Shown one piece after another: positions 36,965 to 44,730 of a stretch of DNA of 64,000 nt. Position 1 is the stretch's first letter, and every line of letters starts with the position of its first letter. Made by a program: the position numbers and the translations under genes. The notes under the pieces were generated by a model. The model was not told the DNA's origin. It saw only the letters and a list, made by a program, of their open reading frames with translations, and made no database searches. This DNA comes from an uncultured Atopobium sp. (GTDB taxonomy: Bacteria; Actinomycetota; Coriobacteriia; Coriobacteriales; Atopobiaceae), in contig CAMXVQ010000003.1 in NCBI GenBank assembly GCA_947252455.1, forward strand, positions 30,829 to 94,828, given 5' to 3'.

Positions 36965-39427
36965 TTACGAATGTTTGCGCCTCGATCCTCCTTGATTATC
37001 ATTTGTAAAGCGCCTTTGAGAATCTGGGTAAGTTTCATTTTCATACGCGTTATGCATATCTTGTGCGTCGGGTTCAAAAATGCCCGTGTCTGTTCCTATA
37101 AACTCTTCTCCCTGATAGCTATACTCGTCGTCTTCAGTATCATCGTTGTCGTCAAGTCTGAGCGGCCTAAAGCTAGCTGTATCTCCACCAATAAGGGAGT
37201 GCTCAACCGACTCATACGAATCTGCAAGTTCGTGTTTAACACTGGCAGAAAAAATATCTTCATCGCTGTCGTCTATGTGCATAACTCCTGTTTGTTCAAG
37301 GGAGGGGTTTACGTGAAGTGGTTTCATAATGCGTGTAAGGCGGTGCTGCTGTTTTGCTCGTGTAAAGAGTGGCACATACTCAAAAATAATGCTTGAGTTT
37401 TCAAGACCATACCATTTAACAGGCGATCCGCAGAGTCTGCGAATAATATATTTAGCTTCAATTACTACGCGATTAAGACCCGAGATATTGGTTTCGGGCG
37501 ATAAAACCTTACGCAGCATGCAGAATCTAAAGTCTCCCACGTTGCTATTTTCTCGATAAATTGAATACTTGTGGTGCTGAGGATGCAGAATTCGTGCATC
37601 TACCATATCGGAAACAATTTGATACAGATAGGTGTTAATACGTTGGTTTACTCTAAATCCAAGACGGAGCTGTACTTTAAAAATAAAGTTGGTACCAAAG
37701 TTTTCTACCAAATATTCGTGAGTGTAAGGCTCGTTTGTAACTTTAATATTTACAAACCAGTATGCTTTTGCACGTTTTGGACGCTTATCCAAAATTGAGT
37801 ATAAAATATCACGGTCAAGACGATCCTGAGAAGAGTCATTTGACAAAAATACAATGTTATCGGCAGTATAGGGGAATTCACGGTCGCGTTTAAGACGGCG
37901 CAGCTGATCGATATATTTAACGATGGGTAAATAAACGGTTTGCGTGTGCTCAACTGCGGTTGCTCGTCTCCATATATACATAATTGCAAACATCGCTGCT
38001 GCCATAAGCACGGTAAAATATCCACCATGGAAAAACTTGGTAAGCGATGAGAAGAAAAACATCAGCTCAATTGCACCAAAGAAAATACCAAAGACAATAG
38101 CTGCAGGTTTATTGCGTTTAATTGAAGTTAAATAAGTGTACAACAAAATGGTGGTCATTAACATGGTTGCGGTGATAGCAAGACCATAAGCAGCTTCCAT
38201 ATGATTGGAAGTTTGGAAGATGAGCACAACAAGTATGCATGCAAACCACATGGTATTATTGACCAGCGGAATATAAATTTGACCTTTGTTAAGAGATGGA
38301 TAATTAATTTTCATGTGAGGCATGAGGTCTAAGTGGATTGCCTCGGAAATAATGGAATACGAGCCGGTGATAAGTGCTTGAGATGCAATAATAGCGGCAA
38401 GAGTTGACAGTATAACGGCAAAGACACGATAATTGGGGTCAATCATTTGGAAGAACGGGTTAAGATCGTCTAGGCTTGCTAAAGAAAGGGAAGAGTTATT
38501 AACTAAAATCCATGCGCCTTGGCCTAGATAATTAAGAATAAGACAGGTTTTAACAAAAGGCCACGTTGCAAAAATATTAACCTTGCCAACATGACCCATA
38601 TCGCTATAGAGGGCTTCTGCACCCGTGGTACAAAGAAATACATTACCAAGTACCATTAAGCCAGCTGCATTTATCTGACCATTAAACAAAAATACAATTC
38701 CACGGATGGGATTAAGTGCGCGTAAAACATTAAGATCTGCACATAAATTAATAAGACCTGAAATTCCTAAGTAGAGAAACCATAGTGTCATGATAGGGCC
38801 AAAAGCCTTACCAATTGAAGACGTTCCTGATCGCTGTACAAAGAATAAAAGACAAATAATGGTGATGGTAATTATAACAACCACGCTTTGGCGTCCACCC
38901 ATAAGCACGCGTATAAAAGGAATAGTTCGCAGACCTTCGATGGCGGTAGTAACTGTTACGGCAGGGGTTAAAATACCGTCTGCAAGTAGTGCGGCTCCGC
39001 CTATCATAGCAGGGATAATGAGCCATTTTCCAAAGCGTTTGACAAGCGAATACAGCGCAAAAATTCCGCCTTCGTTATGGTTGTCGGCGCTCATTGCTAC
39101 AAATACATATTTTACGGTTGTAATAAGGGTAAGCGTCCAAATAATAAGTGAAAGAGCTCCTAATACAACATCTTCTTTCATGGTCATAAGTCCGCCGTTG
39201 CCTGTCATAATGGCTTTAAGCGTATACATAGGACTTGTTCCAATATCACCGTATACAATACCTAAGGTTACCAGCATCATTGATGCGCTTAAGGGTATGG
39301 ACGGCATTTTAGCACGCGCTGTTGCTGCAATGCGACCCGTTTGTCCTATGCGACCTGTGACGTTTGCATTTTGTATCGACTGCATATTGTCACGAGATGC
39401 GCCAGAAGACGATGTAAACATGAACAC
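36965..39427 (-). CDS. kup: Kup-family potassium transporter
   Basis: An 820-residue K+:H+ symporter. The start is uncertain between GTG at 39427 and ATG at 39421; neither has a strong site. A 45-residue polar N-terminus precedes the first motif, LGIVYGDIGTSPMYTLKAIM. About twelve membrane helices follow, with family motifs NHNEGGIFALYSLV, LADGILTPAVTVTTAIEG and GQGAWILVNN. A long cytoplasmic C-terminal domain (residues about 495-820) ends in a very acidic stretch (LDDNDDTEDDE) and a basic tip. The stop lies only about 20 bp from the end of the candidate 6S RNA on the opposite strand. Confidence 0.95.
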   Translation of the reverse strand: MFMFTSSSGASRDNMQSIQNANVTGRIGQTGRIAATARAKMPSIPLSASMMLVTLGIVYGDIGTSPMYTLKAIMTGNGGLMTMKEDVVLGALSLIIWTLTLITTVKYVFVAMSADNHNEGGIFALYSLVKRFGKWLIIPAMIGGAALLADGILTPAVTVTTAIEGLRTIPFIRVLMGGRQSVVVIITITIICLLFFVQRSGTSSIGKAFGPIMTLWFLYLGISGLINLCADLNVLRALNPIRGIVFLFNGQINAAGLMVLGNVFLCTTGAEALYSDMGHVGKVNIFATWPFVKTCLILNYLGQGAWILVNNSSLSLASLDDLNPFFQMIDPNYRVFAVILSTLAAIIASQALITGSYSIISEAIHLDLMPHMKINYPSLNKGQIYIPLVNNTMWFACILVVLIFQTSNHMEAAYGLAITATMLMTTILLYTYLTSIKRNKPAAIVFGIFFGAIELMFFFSSLTKFFHGGYFTVLMAAAMFAIMYIWRRATAVEHTQTVYLPIVKYIDQLRRLKRDREFPYTADNIVFLSNDSSQDRLDRDILYSILDKRPKRAKAYWFVNIKVTNEPYTHEYLVENFGTNFIFKVQLRLGFRVNQRINTYLYQIVSDMVDARILHPQHHKYSIYRENSNVGDFRFCMLRKVLSPETNISGLNRVVIEAKYIIRRLCGSPVKWYGLENSSIIFEYVPLFTRAKQQHRLTRIMKPLHVNPSLEQTGVMHIDDSDEDIFSASVKHELADSYESVEHSLIGGDTASFRPLRLDDNDDTEDDEYSYQGEEFIGTDTGIFEPDAQDMHNAYENETYPDSQRRFTNDNQGGSRRKHS

Positions 39428-39457
39428 CTAATTTCTTTATCTATTTTCACCTAAAAA

Positions 39458-39494
39458 TTTGTACGCTAACCCGTATAATAAAAGGACGTACAAA
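39458..39494 (+). promoter_or_regulatory. Promoter with flanking palindrome before the S10 peptidase gene
   Basis: TTTGTACG (39458-39465) and CGTACAAA (39487-39494) are perfect inverted arms on either side of TATAAT (39474-39479). The arrangement suggests a repressor site over the -10 of the carboxypeptidase promoter. A divergent kup promoter may share the region 39428-39546. Confidence 0.5.
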
Positions 39495-39546
39495 TATATA
39501 TGTAATCCTATCTGATTTAAAAAGTTATGCAAGTAAGGAGATGCTT

Positions 39547-41112
39547 ATGAGTGACACAACACCACAATCAGTACAAGATGGAGCTGTTTGTGTACAAAAC
39601 GTACCGTCGCAAGCCTCAACACGTGCTTCAAAAATAAAGGACGCCTTCATAACCGTTCCTGCACAAACACGAATTGATTTGCCCAAGGCTGCGTCCGCAA
39701 ATCTTGTATGGCGTGGATCACACGAAACATCAGGAGAAATGATTAGCTATCAAGCGCAGGCATCTCATGTGGATGTACGTTCTGATACAGGTGCACTTCT
39801 TGGTAATATGTTTTCCATGTCCTATCTTGCCTTGGACGAAAATGGAAAAACACAAAGCACACGTCCTGTTACCTTTGCTTTTAACGGCGGTCCTGGATGC
39901 GCTTCGGTTCCTATCAATTTTGGTGGTTTGGGTCCTCGCCGTGTTGTTTCAAATGGTGTTAAGCATCTTGGTACACCTATTGAAGTTGAAGATAATCCAT
40001 ACACCCTTTTGCGTTCAACCGATTTGGTATTTTTAGATGCATTGGGCACTGGTTGGTCAACCGTTGCCGAAGGTGCAGATACTTCGTCTATTTTTGGTGT
40101 CGATGGCGATGCTGACGCATTTTGTCGCGCAATTACTACCTGGCTTGAGGAACATAACCGCTGGTTGAGCCCTGTTTATTTGTTTGGTGAGTCTTACGGA
40201 ACTACCAGAAATGCAGTTTTGATGCGCCTTCTGGGCGAAAAAGACATCAAAGTTGCAGGTGTGACCATGTTGTCTTCTATTTTCGACTTTGCCCAGGTAG
40301 AAGAGGGTAGTGACCTCTATCATTTAGGCATGCTTCCAACTATGGCTGCAACTGCTCACTTCTTTGGTAAAGCAGGTACACAAGAAACTATTGAATCTTG
40401 GTTTGATAAAGCGCTTGCATGGACCGATAAAACGCTTGCACCTGCGCTTTTACAAGGAGATCGTCTTGATGTCAACGAAGAAGAGCGCGTTGCGCAAGAG
40501 ATGAGCCATTTTATCGGGTTACCTGAGGCTCATATTCGCGCTTGTCATTTACGTATTACGCTCGACGATTTCCGTCGTAATCTTTTGTACGAACAAGGAC
40601 GCGTGGTAGGCCGTTTGGACATGCGTTATTCAAGTGATGCTCCTGTTGCTGTTCAGTCGAGTAGTTCTTGGTTTGCATCGCAAGATCCTGCTGATGATGC
40701 AGTTGAAGCAAGTTGGACAAGTGCATTTAGAGACTTTTGTCATAATACCTTAGGATATTCATTCAAGGCTCCGTATATGTCTATGAACTATGATCGCGTA
40801 GGCGTTAACTGGAAATGGGAACATACTACACCGGGTAAAGATGGTTCAAGCATGTCTGCTAACGTTGCATACGACATAAGCGTTGCTATGCGTAGAAATC
40901 CTTGCATGAAAGTATGCATATTAGGCGGTCGCTACGATGCAGCAACTACCTATTGGAATGTTCTTCACGACATTTCCTGCCAGTTCCTTTCTCCCGAATT
41001 AAAAGAGAAACTCGAGTGGCATTTGTATAACTGTGGTCATATGGCATATACCGATGCTCCAACGCTTGCACAGCTTTCAAAGGATATGGAAGCATTTTAT
41101 AAGCAGGCATAA
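39547..41112 (+). CDS. S10-family serine carboxypeptidase-like peptidase
   Basis: A 521-residue alpha/beta hydrolase of the serine carboxypeptidase family. The start at 39547 is preferred because AAGGAG directly abuts the ATG at 39541. Motifs are FAFNGGPGCASVPINFGGLG (oxyanion region), the nucleophile in YLFGESYGTTRNAVL, the acid in LGGRYDAATTYW and the base in YNCGHMAYTD. No signal peptide is visible, so it is probably cytoplasmic and acts on peptides. Bacterial members are scattered and little characterised. It is followed by a strong terminator. Confidence 0.9.
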   Translation: MSDTTPQSVQDGAVCVQNVPSQASTRASKIKDAFITVPAQTRIDLPKAASANLVWRGSHETSGEMISYQAQASHVDVRSDTGALLGNMFSMSYLALDENGKTQSTRPVTFAFNGGPGCASVPINFGGLGPRRVVSNGVKHLGTPIEVEDNPYTLLRSTDLVFLDALGTGWSTVAEGADTSSIFGVDGDADAFCRAITTWLEEHNRWLSPVYLFGESYGTTRNAVLMRLLGEKDIKVAGVTMLSSIFDFAQVEEGSDLYHLGMLPTMAATAHFFGKAGTQETIESWFDKALAWTDKTLAPALLQGDRLDVNEEERVAQEMSHFIGLPEAHIRACHLRITLDDFRRNLLYEQGRVVGRLDMRYSSDAPVAVQSSSSWFASQDPADDAVEASWTSAFRDFCHNTLGYSFKAPYMSMNYDRVGVNWKWEHTTPGKDGSSMSANVAYDISVAMRRNPCMKVCILGGRYDAATTYWNVLHDISCQFLSPELKEKLEWHLYNCGHMAYTDAPTLAQLSKDMEAFYKQA

Positions 41113-41185
41113 ATAAGTACGTATATAAACACTCATGCATGAGCAAACATAAAGGTGCTCGTGCTGTTTGCTTTGTCTATCTGAG

Positions 41186-41222
41186 GCGTACCTGCGTATG
41201 TTTGCGTAGGTGCGCTTTTTTG
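41186..41222 (+). terminator. Rho-independent terminator after the S10 peptidase gene
   Basis: GCGTACCTGCG (41186-41196) pairs, with G-U pairs, with GCGTAGGTGCGC (41204-41215), followed by TTTTTTGT. Confidence 0.85.
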
Positions 41223-41334
41223 TCTTATACTTTCGCTTTTTGAGCTCACGTATGCAAAAACGCAGGAAGCGCGGCAGGTATCGTTTGCGTATACGGTCGA
41301 GCGCGCGTGCTTTTACAAAGCATTTCGCTTAATA

Positions 41335-41510
41335 TTCGAAAAAAAACCTTGTTTGACACGAGTTTTTGTGGTGCAGCGCCATGGGGTCACAAAACACGTT
41401 TTGCATGTGCCCAGGTAGACGCGTTGGTATCGTTTTTAAGAATCTCTCAAAAGCGGTGCGAAGGGCAATTTTTGGCTTCAAAACTCGTGTCAAATGGGGT
41501 AATTTTCGAA
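41335..41510. mobile_element. MITE-like inverted-repeat element, copy 1 (176 bp)
   Basis: The element is bounded by TTCGAAAA and TTTTCGAA with imperfect terminal inverted repeats of about 35 bp. TTTGACACGAGTTTT on the left mirrors AAAACTCGTGTCAAA on the right. There is no coding capacity. Length and symmetry fit a miniature inverted-repeat element or a conserved regulatory or structured module. Confidence 0.6.
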
Positions 41511-41570
41511 TTTTTCTCAAAAGTTTTGTAAGCGAGCACGCCAGCGGCTCCCTTGGTGGCTAAAATTCCT

Positions 41571-41598
41571 GTTAAAATATCTGCTCACCATGTATAAT
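41571..41598 (+). promoter_or_regulatory. Promoter of the DUF4097-type gene
   Basis: TATAAT at 41593-41598 and an upstream TGTTAA are conserved in both copies of the repeat while the spacer has changed, which supports function. The -10 overlaps an in-frame ATG at 41590, so that ATG is not the start codon. Confidence 0.6.
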
Positions 41599-41634
41599 CA
41601 AAACAAGCAATCCAGTAACAAGGGAGACGGTAAA

Positions 41635-42237
41635 GTGCCAAATAGTAGGAAGTTTTTAGCACACACAAAAGATGTTAGTTTAACTGTGAGAACAGCTGAG
41701 TCTTTTAGTATTAGTTATGTTAATTGCGAAAAAGATATATTTAAGATCGAAGAAAATCAAGACGGTATAAAACTTGTGCAAACAGAAAAAGTTTCGGCTT
41801 TTTACTGGCTTAGGTGGCTGGCTAAAGGCAGTCCTGAAGTCATTGTTACGCTGCCAGACCGCATTGATTTTTGTGAGATTGAAGCTGAATCAAATCAAGT
41901 ATTAGTAACAGATATTAAAGCTGACAAGGTTTATGCACAAGTCCATAATGGCAAGGTAGAAGCAAGAAATGTTCAGGCGAACGATGTTTTTCTGAAGTGT
42001 CTTAATGGTTCTGCTGTGGCGCATAATGTTAAAGTTGCTGCTTCTTGCATGGTGGATACGTTAAATGGTACAAGTATTTTAGAAGAAGAAATTACCAAGA
42101 ACGCATGTCTTGAAGTGGTTTGTGAGAATGGTATTACCGAGGTTTCTGATAAGAATAAGGTCAATCTTGGATGTAGAACAGATGGATGTGCTCACTATGT
42201 TGTGCGTTGCTTGAATGGAAAAGCTGTAGTGAAGTAA
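41635..42237 (+). CDS. DUF4097-type beta-repeat protein
   Basis: A 200-residue protein starting at GTG 41635 after AAGGGAGACG. There is no signal peptide or membrane segment. From about residue 60 on it has the short-period beta pattern of DUF4097 (putative adhesin) proteins, with recurring N/D-G turns: VHNGKVEARNV, LKCLNGSAVAHNV, TLNGTSILEE, VRCLNGKAVVK. Such domains form right-handed beta-helix-like stacks; function is unknown and many are cytoplasmic or linked to PspC-type stress systems. It lies in a duplicated, AT-rich island and a truncated second copy of its 5' end is at 43543. Confidence 0.75.
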   Translation: MPNSRKFLAHTKDVSLTVRTAESFSISYVNCEKDIFKIEENQDGIKLVQTEKVSAFYWLRWLAKGSPEVIVTLPDRIDFCEIEAESNQVLVTDIKADKVYAQVHNGKVEARNVQANDVFLKCLNGSAVAHNVKVAASCMVDTLNGTSILEEEITKNACLEVVCENGITEVSDKNKVNLGCRTDGCAHYVVRCLNGKAVVK

Positions 42238-42327
42238 TACTTTTGTGATGTCTTATGTCCGTCACTGTGACTTATTGCATAAAACAGACTTTGACAGATC
42301 CTAAAAATGCTGCGGAATGTTGGGCCA

Positions 42328-42705
42328 TCAGGCTTGGTGGTTTTCAATCCAGTTGTAAAGGTCATTTTCATCTGCCCTATCAGATGCAACTTTGAAAATA
42401 ATATCGATCAGTTCTTCATCTTTATAAGACAGCATAATGTTGTTGAGTGCCAAAAAGATGAGCATAGCATGCGTACCAATGCGCTTGTTGCCATCTATAA
42501 AAGGGTGATTTTTGATAAGACCAAAAGCCAAGCGTGTCGCCTTATCTAAAATAGTTGGAAAAAGTTCACGCTTGTCAAATGTTTGCAGCGGAGTTTTTAG
42601 TGCCGAATCAAGCATTCCTTCATCGCGAATACCTAAAGAGCCACCGCTTGTTTCAATCAGAACCTGATGAAGCTTCATCACCTGCTCTCGGGTTAAATAC
42701 TTCAT
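42328..42705 (-). CDS. doc: Doc-type toxin (Fic/DOC kinase)
   Basis: A 125-residue Doc protein. The Fic-type active-site motif is HPFIDGNKRIGTHAML. Doc toxins phosphorylate EF-Tu and halt translation. The C-terminal half is helical and of normal length. The ATG overlaps the stop of the antitoxin gene (ATGA), typical of toxin-antitoxin operons in which the antitoxin is made first. Both sit between two copies of a 390-bp repeat, which suggests a stabilised acquired segment. Confidence 0.93.
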   Translation of the reverse strand: MKYLTREQVMKLHQVLIETSGGSLGIRDEGMLDSALKTPLQTFDKRELFPTILDKATRLAFGLIKNHPFIDGNKRIGTHAMLIFLALNNIMLSYKDEELIDIIFKVASDRADENDLYNWIENHQA

Positions 42706-42950
42706 TTAGCAAGTTCCTCATAGACTTTTTTGTTCTTTTTGATGAACATGTCAGATAAGGCTGCAACCTCATCATTTGTTGGAAGATTAATTTCATCAGT
42801 TTGAGCTTTTGGAAATTCTAAAATTACGTAGCGAGGAGCGTTATTTTTCAAAATAACAGCCGAGCCATATTTATCAACAAGCCGTGCAACTTTAGAAAAG
42901 TTTTGATTAGCTTCGGAAATAGGAACGAGTGTGTCTGTATTTACATTCAT
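42702..42950 (-). CDS. phd: Phd/YefM-type antitoxin
   Basis: An 82-residue antitoxin with an AAGGAGG ribosome binding site. The N-terminal Phd/YefM fold (TLVPISEANQNFSKVARLVD, AVILKNNAPRYVILEF) binds DNA as a dimer, and the C-terminal tail (about 55-82) would fold on the Doc active site. The promoter has TATAAT on the - strand with an inverted repeat just upstream, fitting autorepression by the Phd-Doc complex. Confidence 0.92.
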   Translation of the reverse strand: MNVNTDTLVPISEANQNFSKVARLVDKYGSAVILKNNAPRYVILEFPKAQTDEINLPTNDEVAALSDMFIKKNKKVYEELAK

Positions 42951-42975
42951 AGGTGAAACCTCCTTTTTAGGAAAA

Positions 42976-43009
42976 TTATAGCATAGATTTTAGGATAAAT
43001 AAATCCTAA
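42976..43009 (-). promoter_or_regulatory. phd-doc promoter and operator
   Basis: On the - strand, TATAAT (complement of 42976-42981) is preceded by an inverted repeat, TTAGGAT (42990-42996) and ATCCTAA (43003-43009) with a 6-nt centre, in the -35/spacer region. The next 770 bp on the + strand carry no complete gene. Confidence 0.6.
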
Positions 43010-43227
43010 GTAGTTTGAGAGTTACTTTACAAACGACATATAGCTTCGTGTAAATGGTCAAGTCCTAAAAGTGGTGTAAATTCCGTTTCCTTCCTTTAGC
43101 CGTGACTCCTTTCTGTGCTGCCAGCAGTTGTCATTGCTCTTGAGCAATCGCTACAAGTTGTAGTGCGAGCTTGGGTGTCATTATATTCTTGTAGGTCTCA
43201 GCTCTGAATATCCGTTTTCTATGTACG

Positions 43228-43616
43228 AGCATTTCGCTTAATATTCGAAAAAAACCTTATTTGACACGAGTTTTTGTGGCGCGGCAACACAGGATCAAAA
43301 AACACGTTTTGCATATGCCCAGGTAGACGCGCTGGTACCGTTTTGAGAACCTCTCAAAAGCGGTGCGAAGGGCAATTTTTGACTTCAGAACTCGTGTCAA
43401 ACAGGGTATTTTTCGAATTTTTCTCAAAAGTTTTGTAAGCGAGGACGCCAGCGGCTCCCTTGGACATTAAAATGCCTGTTAAAATATCTGTTTGCCACGT
43501 ATAATCAAGACACGCAATTCAGTAAATGCGCAAGGCAGCAAAGTGGCAAACAATAAAAAGTTTGCAGCAAAAACAAAATATGTTAGTTTAACTGTAAGAA
43601 CAGCTGATTATTTTAG
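43228..43616 (+). repeat. 390-bp direct repeat, copy 2
   Basis: Second copy of 41319-41708, in the same orientation, about 1.9 kb downstream. It retains the inverted-repeat element, the promoter -10 TATAAT and the first 24 codons, then diverges completely. Confidence 0.92.
43244..43417. mobile_element. MITE-like inverted-repeat element, copy 2 (174 bp)
   Basis: Same ends (TTCGAAA and TTTTCGAA) and the same inner mirror, TTTGACACGAGTTTTT against GAACTCGTGTCAAA. The arms have drifted but pairing is largely kept. Confidence 0.6.
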
Positions 43617-43671
43617 ATGCAGAAAGAGACAGGCTTTTGAAAGCTGTAGATATGAGACATTATCTGAATGA
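43543..43671 (+). pseudogene. Truncated second copy of the DUF4097-type gene start
   Basis: From GTG at 43543 the frame encodes VANNKKFAAKTKYVSLTVRT, matching the 41635 product, up to about residue 24. It then continues in unrelated sequence (RCRKRQAFESC) to a stop at 43671. It is probably a decayed or recombined partial duplicate. A short fused peptide of 42 residues could still be expressed because the promoter looks intact. Confidence 0.75.
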
Positions 43672-43732
43672 GTTACTTTTGAAAGAAGGCGGCCATATTG
43701 GCAATGGGATAAGACCTAGCGAGAGAAGATAA
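43598..43732 (+). pseudogene. Orphan coding fragment downstream of the repeat
   Basis: An open stretch of 44 codons without a good start (it begins right after a TAA) ends at 43730-43732. It has protein-like composition: LDAERDRLLKAVDMRHYLNE followed by a Gly-rich end EGGHIGNGIRPSERR. It looks like the C-terminal remnant of a gene whose 5' part was replaced by the repeat copy. Family not recognised. Confidence 0.4.
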
Positions 43733-43780
43733 GGCTATGCAAAGGTATTGGATAGATACTAGAAATTAAGGTGTTAAATT

Positions 43781-44530
43781 ATGATAATAGATAGCTATGA
43801 TAACAATACAGAGCCTGTTATAAGCCTAAAAGACTTTTACAAAGAAAGAAAATATTTGACAGAAAAATGTTTGATAATATTTTCAAAAATTATAATAGAA
43901 TATTTACTTGATAACTTTGAATGCCAAAAAATTGGTACTATAGAATCTGTTAATGGTTCAAGGCCCGTATATAAAAGCACTTTTGAAGGTCAGGAATTCG
44001 CCTTCTACCTTTCTATGATGGGGTCAGCTCTTGCTTCGACAGATTGTGTAGAAGTTAATTGGATTACTGGTGCACATAAATTTATTATGTTTGGATCTTG
44101 CGGAAGCCTCGATAAAGAAAAGACCTTTGGCAAGTACATCATACCTACAGAAGCTTATAGGGGTGAAGGAACATCTTATTATTATGCAGCTCCTTCGGAT
44201 TACCTTGCAATTAAAAACCATAATAAGATAGAAAAGTTTTTTATCAAAGAAAAAGCTCCTTATACTAAAGGGAAGGTCTGGACTACAGATGTTATAATAC
44301 GTGAGACTCGTGGACTCGTCGCAAAGAGAAAAGCTGATGGATGTATAGCCGTAGAGATGGAGCTTGCTGGTGTTCAAGCAGCTTGTTCTTTTTATGGGTT
44401 TGAACTTTATAATTTTCTTGAAGCGGGAGATGTCTTAAATGAGAGTTCTTATGAAGTTAAAGGACTTCTTAGTGCCAACCATGATCTTGGCAAGTTGTAT
44501 TTAGCTTTAAAATTTTTAAAAGAAATATAA
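43781..44530 (+). CDS. Nucleoside phosphorylase (PNP/UDP family), horizontally acquired
   Basis: A 249-residue member of the PNP_UDP_1 family, which splits nucleosides with phosphate. Motifs are GSALASTDCVEVNWITGAHK, MFGSCGSLD, the ribose/base-site VEMELAGVQAACSFYGFE and a late LEAGDVLNESSYEV. Residues 1-40 form an unusual lysine-rich N-terminus. Codon use is much more AT-rich than the flanking genes (many ATA, AAA, AGA), pointing to transfer, probably from a low-GC Firmicute. The Shine-Dalgarno is weak (TTAAGG, 13 nt upstream). It is a single gene between the island repeats and rlmKL. Confidence 0.85.
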   Translation: MIIDSYDNNTEPVISLKDFYKERKYLTEKCLIIFSKIIIEYLLDNFECQKIGTIESVNGSRPVYKSTFEGQEFAFYLSMMGSALASTDCVEVNWITGAHKFIMFGSCGSLDKEKTFGKYIIPTEAYRGEGTSYYYAAPSDYLAIKNHNKIEKFFIKEKAPYTKGKVWTTDVIIRETRGLVAKRKADGCIAVEMELAGVQAACSFYGFELYNFLEAGDVLNESSYEVKGLLSANHDLGKLYLALKFLKEI

Positions 44531-44622
44531 CTTCAAAAATAAAGAGATTATTAACTTTTACTTAAGTAGTGAATATATGAAGTTCATTTATAACCGCTTA
44601 CTTTCGACAATCGAGCTATAAA

Positions 44623-44646
44623 GCATCTTAATTGTTGAAGATGCAG
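44623..44646 (-). terminator. Hairpin terminator after rlmKL
   Basis: GCATCTT (44623-44629) pairs with AAGATGC (44638-44644); on the - strand it is followed by TTTAT. It is about 90 bp after the rlmKL stop. The rest of 44531-44730 holds nothing recognised. Confidence 0.5.
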
Positions 44647-44730
44647 AAATTTCAAGTTGTTTCAAAATATGTATCAGATGTTCTGGGGTTGTTCTCCTCT
44701 CACACTTTGGTCACGACCTTAGCCACGACT

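Larger units (their letters stand above)
41319..41708 (+). repeat. 390-bp direct repeat, copy 1
   Basis: This segment matches 43228-43616 along its length with scattered substitutions (roughly 80-85% by eye). It covers an inverted-repeat element, the downstream AGCGGCTCCCTTGG stretch, the promoter, the ribosome binding site region and the first 24 codons of the DUF4097-type gene. Similarity ends abruptly after CTTTTAG at 41708. Confidence 0.92.

Noticed and set aside
36953..37396. + strand ORF of 147 residues opposite kup
   Set aside because: Antisense shadow of the acidic C-terminal region of kup; no ribosome binding site or domain.
38790..39431. + strand ORF of 213 residues opposite kup
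   Set aside because: Antisense shadow of the Kup membrane region; composition follows from the opposite strand.
41590..41634. DUF4097-type gene starting at ATG 41590
   Set aside because: That ATG overlaps the conserved -10 TATAAT; the GTG at 41635 has a good ribosome binding site and is matched in the second repeat copy.
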